A DNA stretch of 64,000 nucleotides, taken from Aliirhizobium wenxiniae. GTDB taxonomy: Bacteria; Pseudomonadota; Alphaproteobacteria; Rhizobiales; Rhizobiaceae. Under the pieces are notes generated by a model. The model saw only the letters and a program-made list of their open reading frames with translations, was not told the origin of the DNA and did not search any database. Shown here in pieces: positions 26,430 through 34,859 of this stretch (position 1 is its first letter; the number at the start of each line of letters is the position of its first letter). The position numbers and the translations under genes are program-made. The stretch is taken from contig NZ_JACHEG010000002.1 of the NCBI RefSeq assembly GCF_014201355.1, positions 1,488,001 to 1,552,000 on the forward strand, in the 5' to 3' direction.

Positions 26430-27437
26430 TTACTTCTTGCCCCACATAACCTTGAACTTGGAGTTACGGCAGGTTTCGCCGTATTCACGGAAGGCTTCAG
26501 CAAGGACCGGCTCGTAGGGCAGGCCGCGATTGGCGACCATCATCAGGCGACCGCCCTGCTTGAGTGCAGCTGCAGCCGTGCGGATCATCGTCCTGCCCAG
26601 TTCCGGATCGGCGGCCTGCGCCTCGTGGAAGGGCGGGTTCATGATGACGAGATCGTATTTTTCCTTCGGCGGCTCGGCTCCGAGATCCTGCCAGAAGAAA
26701 CGTGCCTGCAGATCCGGGCAGTTATGCGCCAGGTTCTGCTTGGCGAATTCTAGCGCCCGGTAATCAGCCTCGAACAGGTCGATGCGGTTCACCCGTGGAG
26801 ACTTTTCAGCCAGCATCACCGAGAGATAACCCCAGCCTGCGCCGAAGTCGGCGACATTGCCGTCGAAATCGGTCGGGAAACGGCCTGCGAGCAGTTCGGA
26901 GCCCGCATCGATGCGATCATGGCTGAACATGCCCGGAGCAGCCTGGAAGCGTCCCTCGACCGTCACAGCGGTCTTCTTCAGTGCCTTGATTGCATCGCTT
27001 GCATCTTCCGGCCGTGCGAACCAGATGGCGACGCCGTGATATTTCGGCGCGTAATCGAGAATGATGCCGAGCTTCAAGAGCATGGTGCGGATCGGCTGGA
27101 TGCCGTCTTCCTTGCCGCCGGCAACCACGATCAGGCCACCGACCTTGACGCGGGCCAAAGCCTCGGCGATGCGGTTCTCGTTGTCACCGCGATGTTTGCC
27201 GCACAGAACCAGCGCGCCGTCATAATCCTCGCCCTCGGCTTCCGGAAAGGCGTTTTCGCGCAAGGAGCGGAAGAGCGGACGGAACGGTTGCACGGAGGTG
27301 ATTTCCGCGTCAAAGCCTTCCGGCCTCGCATTGCCGGCCTCGGCGCCGAGAAAGATCACCCGCTCGCCTTCGCCGGGCATGGGCACGGCATCGGTAACGA
27401 AGGGATGGAAGAGGGTTTTCAGGGCGTCGCGGCTCAT
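26430..27437 (-). CDS. RsmC-like class I methyltransferase
   Basis: This is a cytoplasmic SAM-dependent methyltransferase of 335 residues, built like RsmC (16S rRNA guanine-N2 methyltransferase). It has a degenerate N-terminal methyltransferase-like domain and a catalytic C-terminal one. Motif I is VADFGAGWGYLSVML, the acidic SAM-ribose residue lies in RIDLFEADYRALE, and the catalytic motif is NPPFH. NPPF is the nucleobase amino-methyltransferase signature of RsmC/RlmG enzymes. Its position between fabI/Sel1 and pnp, among ribosome-maturation genes, fits rRNA modification. The precise target guanine is not deducible. Confidence 0.82.
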   Translation of the reverse strand: MSRDALKTLFHPFVTDAVPMPGEGERVIFLGAEAGNARPEGFDAEITSVQPFRPLFRSLRENAFPEAEGEDYDGALVLCGKHRGDNENRIAEALARVKVGGLIVVAGGKEDGIQPIRTMLLKLGIILDYAPKYHGVAIWFARPEDASDAIKALKKTAVTVEGRFQAAPGMFSHDRIDAGSELLAGRFPTDFDGNVADFGAGWGYLSVMLAEKSPRVNRIDLFEADYRALEFAKQNLAHNCPDLQARFFWQDLGAEPPKEKYDLVIMNPPFHEAQAADPELGRTMIRTAAAALKQGGRLMMVANRGLPYEPVLAEAFREYGETCRNSKFKVMWGKK

Positions 27438-27477
27438 GGGTTCGGACCTTAGCGGATCGTGTTTCGTATCTATGAAT

Positions 27478-27511
27478 AAAGAAAAGGCGCGGAAGAAGAA
27501 ACTTCCGCGCC
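27478..27511 (-). terminator. Rho-independent terminator after pnp
   Basis: On the minus strand a 10-base stem (GGCGCGGAAG with CTTCCGCGCC, six-base loop) is followed by TTTTCTTT. It lies about 25 bases beyond the pnp stop and ends the truB-rpsO-pnp transcript. Confidence 0.92.
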
Positions 27512-27534
27512 CCTGATTTCAATCGGCTGAAAGC

Positions 27535-29670
27535 TTATTCGGCGGCAGCGTCGCCGTCGGCCTTCTTGATTTCCTCGCCGGTGGCCTGGTCTACGACCTT
27601 CATCGACAGGCGAACCTTGCCGCGCTCGTCGAAGCCCATCAGCTTGACCCAGACCTTGTCGCCTTCCTTGACGACGTCAGAGGTCTTGGCAACGCGCTCG
27701 GAAGCGAGCTGCGAGATGTGGACCAGACCGTCGCGGGCGCCGAAGAAGTTGACGAAGGCGCCGAAATCGGCGGTCTTCACAACGGTGCCTTCGTAGATCA
27801 CGCCGACTTCCGGCTCGGCAACGATCGAGTGGATCCACTTGCGGGCCGCTTCGATTTCCTTGCCCGAGGAAGATGCGATCTTCACGGTGCCGTCGTCTTC
27901 AATGTTGATCTTGGCGCCGGTCTTTTCGACGATTTCGCGGATGACCTTGCCGCCCGAACCGATGACTTCACGGATCTTGTCGACCGGGATGTTCATCACT
28001 TCGATGCGCGGTGCGAATTCGCCGAGCTGCGAACGGCCTTCGGAGATCGCATTCGACATTTCGCCGAGGATGTGGGTACGACCGCCCTGTGCCTGGGCAA
28101 GAGCGACCTTCATGATCTCTTCGGTGATGCCGGCGATCTTGATGTCCATCTGCAGCGAGGTGATGCCGTCGGCAGTACCTGCAACCTTGAAGTCCATGTC
28201 GCCGAGGTGGTCTTCGTCACCGAGGATGTCGGAGAGAACCGCGAAACGGTCACCTTCGAGGATCAGGCCCATGGCGATACCGGCAACCGGCTTTGCGAGC
28301 GGAACGCCTGCATCCATCAGAGCGAGCGAGGTGCCGCAAACGGTTGCCATCGAGGACGAGCCGTTGGACTCGGTGATCTCGGAGACGACGCGCAGGGTGT
28401 AGGGGAACTGTTCTGCCGAAGGAAGCATCGGACGGATAGCGCGCCATGCGAGCTTGCCGTGACCGATTTCGCGGCGGCCCGGGGAACCCATGCGGCCGGT
28501 TTCACCAACGGAATAGGGCGGGAAGTTATAATGGAGCAGGAAGCGCTCCTTGTACATGCCCGTGAGGCTATCGACATACTGTTCGTCTTCGCCGGTGCCG
28601 AGCGTGGCGACAACGATCGCCTGCGTTTCGCCACGGGTGAACAGAGCCGAACCGTGGGTGCGCGGCAGGAGGCCGACTTCCGAGACGATCGGGCGGACGG
28701 TGACGAGGTCACGACCGTCGATACGGCTCTTGGTGTCGAGAATGTTCCAACGAACGATCTTCGCCTGCAGGTGCTTGAAGACAGAGCCGATGACTTCGGC
28801 CGTGTATTTCGGCTCAACGCCTTCCGGGAAGAAGTGAGCCTTGACCTTAGCCTTGACGGCGTCGACGGCAGCGTAACGATCAGCCTTCTGGGTGATCTTG
28901 TAGCCTTCGCGCAGTTCGGCTTCGAAATGCTTCAGCATTTCGGCTTCGAGTTCGGAATAGTCTTCCGGCTGGAAGTCGCGCGGTTCCTTGGCAGCCACTT
29001 CAGCGAGCTTGATGATCGCGTCGATAACCGGCTGGAAACCCTTGTGGCCGAACATGACGGCGCCGAGCATGACGTCTTCGTTCAGTTCCTTGGCTTCGGA
29101 TTCAACCATCAGGACGGCGTCCTGGGTACCGGCAACAACGAGGTCGAGAACCGATTCTTCCATCTCGTCGAGATGCGGGTTCAGGACGTATTCGCCGTTG
29201 ATGTAGCCGACGCGTGCGCCGCCGACCGGGCCCATGAAGGGAACGCCGGACAGGGTAAGAGCCGCAGACGTGGCAACCATGGACAGGATGTCCGGGTTGT
29301 TCTCGAGGTCATGCTGGACGACGGTGACGACGACCTGGGTATCGTTCTTGTAGCCTTCCGGGAAGAGCGGGCGGATCGGACGGTCGATCAGGCGCGAAAC
29401 CAGCGTTTCGTTTTCCGACGGACGACCTTCGCGCTTGAAGTAGCCACCCGGGATCTTGCCGGCGGCGTAGGTCTTTTCCTGGTAGTTGACGGTCAGCGGG
29501 AAGAAGTCCTGGCCCGGCTTCGGCGCCTTGGCCGAAACGACGGTGGCGAGAACGACGGTTTCGCCGTAGGTGGCGAGAACCGCGCCGTCAGCCTGACGGG
29601 CGATCTTGCCCGTTTCCAGCTTCAGCGTACGGCCGGCCCATTCGATTTCGACGGAGTGGGTATTGAACAT
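27535..29670 (-). CDS. pnp: Polyribonucleotide nucleotidyltransferase (PNPase)
   Basis: This 3'-5' phosphorolytic exoribonuclease, a degradosome partner, has 711 residues and looks complete. Two RNase PH-like cores are visible: the first opens [19 protein letters not shown], and the second begins around [15 protein letters not shown] and carries [19 protein letters not shown] domain follows ([15 protein letters not shown]), then an S1 domain ([17 protein letters not shown]). It is the last gene of the rpsO-pnp unit and ends at a strong terminator. The 298-base spacer to rpsO contains a large hairpin that may control its mRNA. A 735-codon antisense frame covers this gene but is a codon-bias artefact. 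Confidence 0.96.
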   Translation of the reverse strand: MFNTHSVEIEWAGRTLKLETGKIARQADGAVLATYGETVVLATVVSAKAPKPGQDFFPLTVNYQEKTYAAGKIPGGYFKREGRPSENETLVSRLIDRPIRPLFPEGYKNDTQVVVTVVQHDLENNPDILSMVATSAALTLSGVPFMGPVGGARVGYINGEYVLNPHLDEMEESVLDLVVAGTQDAVLMVESEAKELNEDVMLGAVMFGHKGFQPVIDAIIKLAEVAAKEPRDFQPEDYSELEAEMLKHFEAELREGYKITQKADRYAAVDAVKAKVKAHFFPEGVEPKYTAEVIGSVFKHLQAKIVRWNILDTKSRIDGRDLVTVRPIVSEVGLLPRTHGSALFTRGETQAIVVATLGTGEDEQYVDSLTGMYKERFLLHYNFPPYSVGETGRMGSPGRREIGHGKLAWRAIRPMLPSAEQFPYTLRVVSEITESNGSSSMATVCGTSLALMDAGVPLAKPVAGIAMGLILEGDRFAVLSDILGDEDHLGDMDFKVAGTADGITSLQMDIKIAGITEEIMKVALAQAQGGRTHILGEMSNAISEGRSQLGEFAPRIEVMNIPVDKIREVIGSGGKVIREIVEKTGAKINIEDDGTVKIASSSGKEIEAARKWIHSIVAEPEVGVIYEGTVVKTADFGAFVNFFGARDGLVHISQLASERVAKTSDVVKEGDKVWVKLMGFDERGKVRLSMKVVDQATGEEIKKADGDAAAE

Positions 29671-29880
29671 ATATTGTCCTTCAACGCGGGAAACGGCGTC
29701 TCGCCCCGGCTTTTCTCAAAGCGAAGAGGCGGCAACACATTCCACCGCAGTCATTGCGACACATCACGGGCAAGACAACGAGAAGCTTTTCAGATTGACC
29801 GAAGCCGTTTTGCGGCTCCGGCCAAAAGCATCCGGCAATCCTGCCCCATGACAGGTCTGGTTTTGGTGGCGAAACCGGCC

Positions 29881-29948
29881 CATCCGGGTCCGCCTCAGTC
29901 TGGCACCCGAAAGGTGCCGAAATAGAGATCCGGCGGACCCTTCGGATG
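29881..29948 (-). promoter_or_regulatory. Large branched hairpin in the rpsO-pnp spacer
   Basis: A 14-base-pair outer stem with one three-base bulge is formed by CATCCG plus GGTCCGCC (29881-29894) with GGCGGACC (29932-29939) plus CGGATG (29943-29948). Inside it sits a second stem, GGCACC/GGTGCC (29902-29918). No U run follows on the minus strand, so it is not a simple terminator. It resembles the place where E. coli pnp mRNA is cut by RNase III during PNPase autoregulation. Confidence 0.6.
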
Positions 29949-29968
29949 AAGAGCCCGCCGAGAACTTG

Positions 29969-30238
29969 TTAGCGGCGCACGCCCAGGCTGGTGATCAGCT
30001 TGGTGTAACGGGCTTCGTCCTTCTTCTTGAGGTAGTCAAGAAGCGAACGACGGCTCGAAACCATGGTCAGAAGGCCACGACGGGAGTGGTTGTCCTTCTT
30101 GTGGCCCTTGAAGTGTTCCGTCAGATTGTTGATCCGCTCGGTGAGGATAGCAACCTGGACTTCCGGCGAACCGGTGTCGCCTTCGACGGTTGCGTATTCC
30201 TTGATGAGTTCGGCCTTACGTTCTGCAGTGATCGACAT
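29969..30238 (-). CDS. rpsO: 30S ribosomal protein S15
   Basis: This small-subunit protein of 89 residues binds the central domain of 16S rRNA. The full S15 pattern is present: [23 protein letters not shown] at the N terminus, [18 protein letters not shown] in the middle, and the basic [12 protein letters not shown] near the end. An in-frame upstream extension exists, but the ATG at 30238 gives the exact family start (MSITAERK). It sits between truB upstream and pnp downstream, the conserved bacterial order. Confidence 0.96.
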   Translation of the reverse strand: MSITAERKAELIKEYATVEGDTGSPEVQVAILTERINNLTEHFKGHKKDNHSRRGLLTMVSSRRSLLDYLKKKDEARYTKLITSLGVRR

Positions 30239-30554
30239 CGTCTGATCCTTTACATTGAAGAGGAAATAGGGTCGCCAAAGGCCGGGATGTCGTCCAGCCT
30301 TGGCCGTGAAAAGCCTCGGAGACCGAGAGCTTGCGGGGCCTATAGACGAATTCCGGGCAAAAGGAAAGAGGTGTGAGATAGGCGGAGCATGGGCCTGCAT
30401 GCGCGCAAGCCCCCCTCCCCGGCTCCGCTTCGCTCGGCGCACCCTCCCCCCGTAAACGGGGCGAGGAGAACGGAGACTGCGGCAAGTCCCTTCACCCCGC
30501 TTGCGGGGAGAAGGCGGCGGCAGCCGGATGAGGGGCAGCCGCCAACGCTAAATT
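30239..30554. other. Intergenic region truB-rpsO
   Basis: This 316-base spacer holds the rpsO leader and a GC-rich palindromic repeat block (described separately at 30410-30543). I see no convincing gene in it. Short frames here translate the repeat in arbitrary phases. Confidence 0.7.
30410..30543. repeat. Rhizobial-type palindromic mosaic repeat, copy A
   Basis: The block contains two GC-rich hairpins: CCCCCGTAAACGGGG near 30447-30461 and CCCCGCTTGCGGGG near 30495-30508. These are followed by GAAGGCGGCGGCAGCCGGATGAGGGGC. The second half closely matches the block at 63526-63573 (CTTCTCCCCG...GGGGAGAAGG, then CCGGCAG, GGAT and AGGGGC). Such elements are dispersed in rhizobial genomes between genes of operons. 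It lies between truB and rpsO. Confidence 0.75.
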
Positions 30555-31484
30555 CTACCCAAAGACGCGCTTCGGGCGGAACTCGCCCTGGCCAATCTCG
30601 CCGATGGCGATCAGCTTGCCACGCACGGTGGCATAGGCTTCCGGCTCTTCGACCGGAACATCGCGGCCGCGCAAAATGATCGGGTTGCCCATCTTGATGC
30701 GGTGGGCCTGCTCTTCGGTCACCGGCAGATGCGGCAACGAGGAGAGCGCCTCGGCGGTATCGATCAGATAGGCGTCGAGAGCGGCAAGCCGCTCGTCGCG
30801 GTCCTCGATCTCTTCCAGCGCAACCAGATCGGCAAGCGGCACCATCTTGTCCTCGCCGAAGGGCGCGACGAAGGTGCGGCGCAGATTGGAGATATGACCG
30901 TAGCAGCCGAGTTCGCGGCCGAAATCGCGGGCGAGCGAACGAACATAGGTGCCCTTGCCGCATTCGACCTCGAAATGCGCCTCGTTCTCACCGACACCGA
31001 GCAGCGTCAGACGGAATATTTCGACTTCGCGGGACGGGATTTCGACGGTTTCGCCGTCACGGGCGAGATCATAGGCGCGCTCGCCGGCGATCTTGATTGC
31101 CGAAAACTGCGGCGGGATCTGTTGAATGACGCCGGTATAGTTCGGCAACAGATCGCGGATCGCCTGTTCGGCCGGGCGCGTGTCGGAGGAAGCCGTCACC
31201 TCGCCTTCCAGATCGTCGGTCGAGCGTTCCTCTCCCCAGGTCACGGTGAATTCGTAGATCTTGCGACCGTCCATGACGTAAGGCACGGTTTTCGTCGCAT
31301 CGCCCAATGCGATCGGCAGCATGCCGGAGGCAAGCGGGTCGAGCGTGCCGGCGTGGCCGGCCTTCTGGGCGTTGAGCAGCCACTTGATCTTGGACACGGC
31401 TTCGGTCGAACCGAAGTCCACCGGCTTGTCGAGGATAAGCCAGCCGGAAACCGCCCGGCCCTTGGGTTTGCGTGGTTTGGACAT
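30555..31484 (-). CDS. truB: tRNA pseudouridine-55 synthase
   Basis: This enzyme isomerises U55 in the T-loop of tRNAs. It has 309 residues. The catalytic aspartate is in [18 protein letters not shown], and the KxxG-type segment [14 protein letters not shown] opens the protein after a short basic leader ([11 protein letters not shown]). The C-terminal part ends in a short PUA-like segment (MGNPIILRG...[11 protein letters not shown]). It begins 17 bases after rbfA and is followed by rpsO across the repeat-bearing spacer. Confidence 0.94.
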   Translation of the reverse strand: MSKPRKPKGRAVSGWLILDKPVDFGSTEAVSKIKWLLNAQKAGHAGTLDPLASGMLPIALGDATKTVPYVMDGRKIYEFTVTWGEERSTDDLEGEVTASSDTRPAEQAIRDLLPNYTGVIQQIPPQFSAIKIAGERAYDLARDGETVEIPSREVEIFRLTLLGVGENEAHFEVECGKGTYVRSLARDFGRELGCYGHISNLRRTFVAPFGEDKMVPLADLVALEEIEDRDERLAALDAYLIDTAEALSSLPHLPVTEEQAHRIKMGNPIILRGRDVPVEEPEAYATVRGKLIAIGEIGQGEFRPKRVFG

Positions 31485-31501
31485 GCGTTCTCTTTAGTAG
31501 A

Positions 31502-31909
31502 TTATTCTTTGTCTTCGTCTGTCGCACCAAGATCCCGCTGGACCTCGGGCGAACGCAGCAGCTCGTCGATCTTCTTGTAGTTGTCGAAGCTGGTATCGTC
31601 GCGGAAGCGGACTTCCGGCATGTATTTCATCTGCCTAAGCTGGCCGCCGAGCCGGCCGCGAATGAATTTCGCGTTGCGGTTCAACGCTGCAATCACGGCC
31701 TCATGGTCGGGAAGACCGAGCGGCGTCACATAGGCGGTCGCGATCTTCAGATCGGGCGACATGCGCACTTCCGATACGGAGATAACGGTCTTTTCGAGCA
31801 GGTCGTCGCGCACTTCGCCGCGCTGCAGGACCTGGGTGATGGCGGCGCGAACCTGTTCGCCAACGCGAAGCATGCGCTGGGACGGCGCCGAAGATGTAGC
31901 CTTTGCCAT
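31502..31909 (-). CDS. rbfA: Ribosome-binding factor A
   Basis: This is a cold-shock 30S maturation factor of 135 residues that associates with free 30S subunits. Family landmarks are [20 protein letters not shown] at the N terminus, [24 protein letters not shown] in the KH-like core and [25 protein letters not shown] at the end. It heads the rbfA-truB-rpsO-pnp series. The gene usually found directly upstream, infB, is not here: 191 bases of non-coding sequence and then a chemotaxis-related gene lie upstream. Confidence 0.94.
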   Translation of the reverse strand: MAKATSSAPSQRMLRVGEQVRAAITQVLQRGEVRDDLLEKTVISVSEVRMSPDLKIATAYVTPLGLPDHEAVIAALNRNAKFIRGRLGGQLRQMKYMPEVRFRDDTSFDNYKKIDELLRSPEVQRDLGATDEDKE

Positions 31910-32100
31910 GTCTTGTTCTCTTTGCTAACGCCGCCGGGGTTCGTCCCGCCAGGGTGAGACCCTTGGGCGCCTTTTCAATCAAGGGCGTCAAATGACCCAG
32001 AGCCGGCCAAAGGTCAAGGCGCAGGCGCCGATAAATCGCGCCCCGCCACCGCGGGACGCAGGCTGTGTCTCTCAGAGACGGATGACGAGATCAGGCCTCA

Positions 32101-33831
32101 TCAGAACAGGGCGTCGTCGATATCGTCATCGCTCATGACAGCCGCAACAACGGCCGTTTCAACAGGAGGCGCGGTGCCCAGAACAGCTGCATGCAGTTCA
32201 CGTTCGGAAACCATGGTGTAAAGCTTGCCGATGCGGGCGCCGAGATCGGCCAGTACCGGTTCCAGGTCGGCGGAGAGTTCGGCCGCCTCGACCATCGAAA
32301 TCTCGTCGGCGCAGTTGCGCAGCACTTCGCCGAGTTCGGCCTTGAAATCGAGGCGCGACAGGGAGTGTTCCATCTGATCGATGGCGACGCCGCTCTGCTC
32401 GCTCAGACCATCCATTTCTGCATCCATCCGATCGCCGACCTCGCGGATGCTCTGCATTGCCCTTGCCAACCGATCGTCCAGCAGTTCCTGGCTATCGCCT
32501 TCATGACCGATATTCAGTTTGTCGGAAGCCGTTTCCAGGGTCTTCAGTTCGGCCAGCACCCTCTCTGCCGTTTCGTCCAGCTGCGCCGCAAAATTGCGCA
32601 GTTCAGCAGTAACGACATTAAGTGCCTTGCCGTGTTCGCCGATCTTGCCGCAGCGCAGATTGGTGTTCAGCGCCATATAATGAATGTCGGTGCGTACCAG
32701 TTGCAGCAGGCCGACACCATCGATCAGCTCGCGAACTGTGGTTCCGGTCGAGCGGCTGAGTTCGCCTGCCTCCATCGCCACGGCCTCGATTTCCTGGACC
32801 GCCTCGCGCGCTACGCCGACATTGGCTTCAAGCCGGCGCATCGCGTTATCGCCGCCACCTTCGGTCATCATCCGGCGCAGACCATCAATCTCCCCGAGAT
32901 CGGAACGGAAGCTTGCCACCGTCTCGACGATCTTCATCGTATCACGATCGAAATCGTCGATTGACTGGCTGAGCTGCAGAGCGACAAGATTGGTGATGAT
33001 CGACGACAGGTTTGTCCGGTCGGCTGCCATCAGCATTCCGGCTTCAGTTTCAAGGTAACCGTCGAGAAGCGTCAAGGTGCTCTGGCAATGTTCGATGCGC
33101 TGGCGGGTGATATCGCCGATCTGCATGGCAGATAGAACGGAGGCAAGCTTGCCCTGAATGCCGGCCGCGATCTGGCGCACGCGAGCGGCGCGCTCGACCA
33201 ATACCTTCTGCTGAGCGCTGATCTCGGCGCCACCGGTCGAAAGACCGGTCACGATGCCCGGAATGGTCGCTTCATAACGCTCAACCGTTGCTGCGCCGCG
33301 CTCCATGACCGAACCCAGGCCCGAACCGAGCGACTTCAACTTGTCGCCGAACTCGTTCACCTGCCTTGTCCCGGTCTGGATGCGTTCGAGAATTTCTTCA
33401 GCGAAGCCTGCGAAATCAGGAATGCCTGCGCCGGTTATCTTGGCTGTCACTGCAAAGGTGCGCAGATAGCGCATGGTTTCCTGCATATCCGCCACATGCG
33501 GCCGCAGATTGCGTTCGGCCCCGGAAATATCGACAAAACCGGCCTGACGCGCGGTTTCGATTGCGCTGAGTTCGGAAAGCCGGCCGACAGTCTGTTGCAA
33601 TTCGGCCATGGTGGCATTGGCCGTTTCCTCGTCGAGCGATCCGGTAATCTGGTCGAGCGATCCGATCAGCTTGTTGAGAACGTCGAGAACGGAAAGAAGT
33701 GCTGCGCCCCCGTCGAGAAAGCGCTCTTCAATACGGGATCTCGCGGTCTCCATTCGCTCAACAAGACCAGAAACCGAGCCCGAGCCTTCATAAGGCTCCG
33801 CCCTGTTCACCAAAACTGCCGCAACTGCCAC
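32101..33831 (-). CDS. Soluble chemoreceptor-like protein of the che cluster
   Basis: This is a protein of about 576 residues with no signal peptide or membrane segment, predicted to be mostly helical and coiled-coil. The segment VRTDIHYMALNTNLRCGKIGEHGKALNVVTAELRNFA resembles the tip region of MCP signalling domains ([30 protein letters not shown]), with several substitutions. It is divergent from the STAS-cheY-cheA operon. It may be a cytoplasmic receptor, a CheA/CheW-interacting scaffold or a competitor. The GTG at 33831 has a GAAGGG motif eight bases upstream; GTG at 33840 is the alternative. Function is inferred from context and weak motif likeness. Confidence 0.65.
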   Translation of the reverse strand: MAVAAVLVNRAEPYEGSGSVSGLVERMETARSRIEERFLDGGAALLSVLDVLNKLIGSLDQITGSLDEETANATMAELQQTVGRLSELSAIETARQAGFVDISGAERNLRPHVADMQETMRYLRTFAVTAKITGAGIPDFAGFAEEILERIQTGTRQVNEFGDKLKSLGSGLGSVMERGAATVERYEATIPGIVTGLSTGGAEISAQQKVLVERAARVRQIAAGIQGKLASVLSAMQIGDITRQRIEHCQSTLTLLDGYLETEAGMLMAADRTNLSSIITNLVALQLSQSIDDFDRDTMKIVETVASFRSDLGEIDGLRRMMTEGGGDNAMRRLEANVGVAREAVQEIEAVAMEAGELSRSTGTTVRELIDGVGLLQLVRTDIHYMALNTNLRCGKIGEHGKALNVVTAELRNFAAQLDETAERVLAELKTLETASDKLNIGHEGDSQELLDDRLARAMQSIREVGDRMDAEMDGLSEQSGVAIDQMEHSLSRLDFKAELGEVLRNCADEISMVEAAELSADLEPVLADLGARIGKLYTMVSERELHAAVLGTAPPVETAVVAAVMSDDDIDDALF

Positions 33832-33840
33832 TTCGGCCAC

Positions 33841-34164
33841 CCTTCACGTTCTGCCGGGGTTTTTCACCCTTATCGGCAACGATTTGCCCTGTTCATTATG
33901 GGACAACTCTCCGCCAGCAGCGAAAGCCGGGCACGGGTTGTCCTCACATGCTCAGCAATCTGCCCCGGCGACAGTTAACCGGGTCAAAACACCCAGTTGG
34001 TTTCAGTGCTCGTGGTTAATTTTCGGAAGATATGAACATTAGCTAAACGCGAATTGTGACTAATGCACATGAAAACTCACTGGCGCCAATTAACCTCTGG
34101 TTAAGCATAGTGTCTCAAATTTGGCAGACCATTTCAGCATATTCTAAAGGCTTTTGGAGCGGGT
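33841..34164. promoter_or_regulatory. Divergent promoter region of the chemosensory cluster
   Basis: This 324-base gene-free interval is noticeably AT-rich compared with its surroundings. It carries four TTAACC/GGTTAA hexamers: 33975-33980, 34014-34019, and the pair at 34090-34095 and 34099-34104. It must hold promoters for the soluble receptor-like gene (minus) and the STAS-che operon (plus). No small gene was seen. Confidence 0.6.
34090..34104 (+). promoter_or_regulatory. Candidate CtrA-type box (TTAA-N7-TTAA)
   Basis: The sequence TTAACCTCTGGTTAA is both a perfect inverted repeat and an exact TTAA-N7-TTAA pattern, the core of alphaproteobacterial CtrA sites. It lies about 60 bases before the STAS start, a position that could overlap a -35 element. 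Related hexamers elsewhere in the same interval strengthen the signal. No binding evidence is available. Confidence 0.5.
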
Positions 34165-34494
34165 ATGGATATTGCCAGTCAAAATGAGGCATGCCTCCGC
34201 TTGCCCGAAAATCTTACGGTCCGGGCTATCGTGCCAATGCGCGAGGACATACTGAAATTCATCGACGCACACGAGGCCGCCAAGATCGAGCTTTCGGATG
34301 AGGTGCAGGTCGATATCAGCTTCATTCAGATGGTCGAGGCCGCCCGCGTTTACGCCGGGACCGCCGGCAAGGTCATCACGCTTGCACAGCCGGCAAGCGG
34401 TGCACTTCTCGAAACTCTCCGCAGAAGCGGTTTCCTGGAAGGCATGTCGGACGACGACGCGAAATTCTGGCTTCACCAAGGGAAAATTCAATGA
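34165..34494 (+). CDS. STAS-domain protein of the che operon
   Basis: This is a small cytoplasmic protein of 109 residues with a STAS-like fold: a first strand LRLPENLTVRAI, then VQVDISFIQMVEAARVYAG and a final helix SGALLETLRRSGFLE. In anti-sigma antagonist-type STAS proteins the third element reads DLSxVxxIDSSG with a phosphorylatable serine. Here that position reads MVEAA, so the serine is missing. A good ribosome site precedes the ATG, and the stop overlaps cheY by four bases. STAS proteins occur at the head of some accessory chemosensory operons, where their role is poorly defined. Confidence 0.75.
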   Translation: MDIASQNEACLRLPENLTVRAIVPMREDILKFIDAHEAAKIELSDEVQVDISFIQMVEAARVYAGTAGKVITLAQPASGALLETLRRSGFLEGMSDDDAKFWLHQGKIQ

Positions 34495-34859
34495 GTGCCA
34501 ACATCCTGACCGTCGATGACTCGGCGAGCATTCGCCTGACCACGAGGGTCGCACTGACCAATGCCGGCTACCAGGTTACGGAAGCCGTCGACGGGGTCGA
34601 TGGCATTGCCAAGCTGAATGCAGGGCAGTTCGATCTGGTCATCACCGACCTCAACATGCCCAATATGGACGGCCTGACGATGATCCGGGAATTGCGCAAG
34701 CTGCCCGCCCATATGGGCGTTCCGGTAATCTTCCTCACCACCGAATCCGATGGTGAAATCAAGCAACAGGCCAAGGCTGCAGGCGCTACCGGCTGGCTGA
34801 CCAAGCCCTTCGACCCGGAAAGCCTGGTCAAGATTGCCAAGAAGGTGCTCGGCAAATGA
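34491..34859 (+). CDS. cheY: Chemotaxis response regulator CheY
   Basis: This is a single-domain receiver of 122 residues. The acidic pair is Asp9-Asp10 in VDDSAS, the phosphoacceptor is Asp53 in ITDLNMPNMDG, the conserved Thr lies in FLTTES and the Lys in WLTKPFDPE. It is flanked by 4-base ATGA overlaps with the STAS gene and cheA, so it is co-translated with its kinase. With only one CheY here, its output could be a flagellar motor or another process; no motor genes are in the window. Confidence 0.92.
   Translation: MSANILTVDDSASIRLTTRVALTNAGYQVTEAVDGVDGIAKLNAGQFDLVITDLNMPNMDGLTMIRELRKLPAHMGVPVIFLTTESDGEIKQQAKAAGATGWLTKPFDPESLVKIAKKVLGK

Noticed and set aside
27718..29925. 735-codon open frame antisense to pnp
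   Set aside because: It mirrors PNPase codon for codon, has low-complexity acidic/arginine composition typical of a GC-rich antisense frame, and has no family motif; the sense PNPase is unambiguous.
34481..34820. cheY as a second copy of a two-domain regulator
   Set aside because: The receiver ends at 122 residues with a stop and is followed at once by cheA; no DNA-binding domain is attached.
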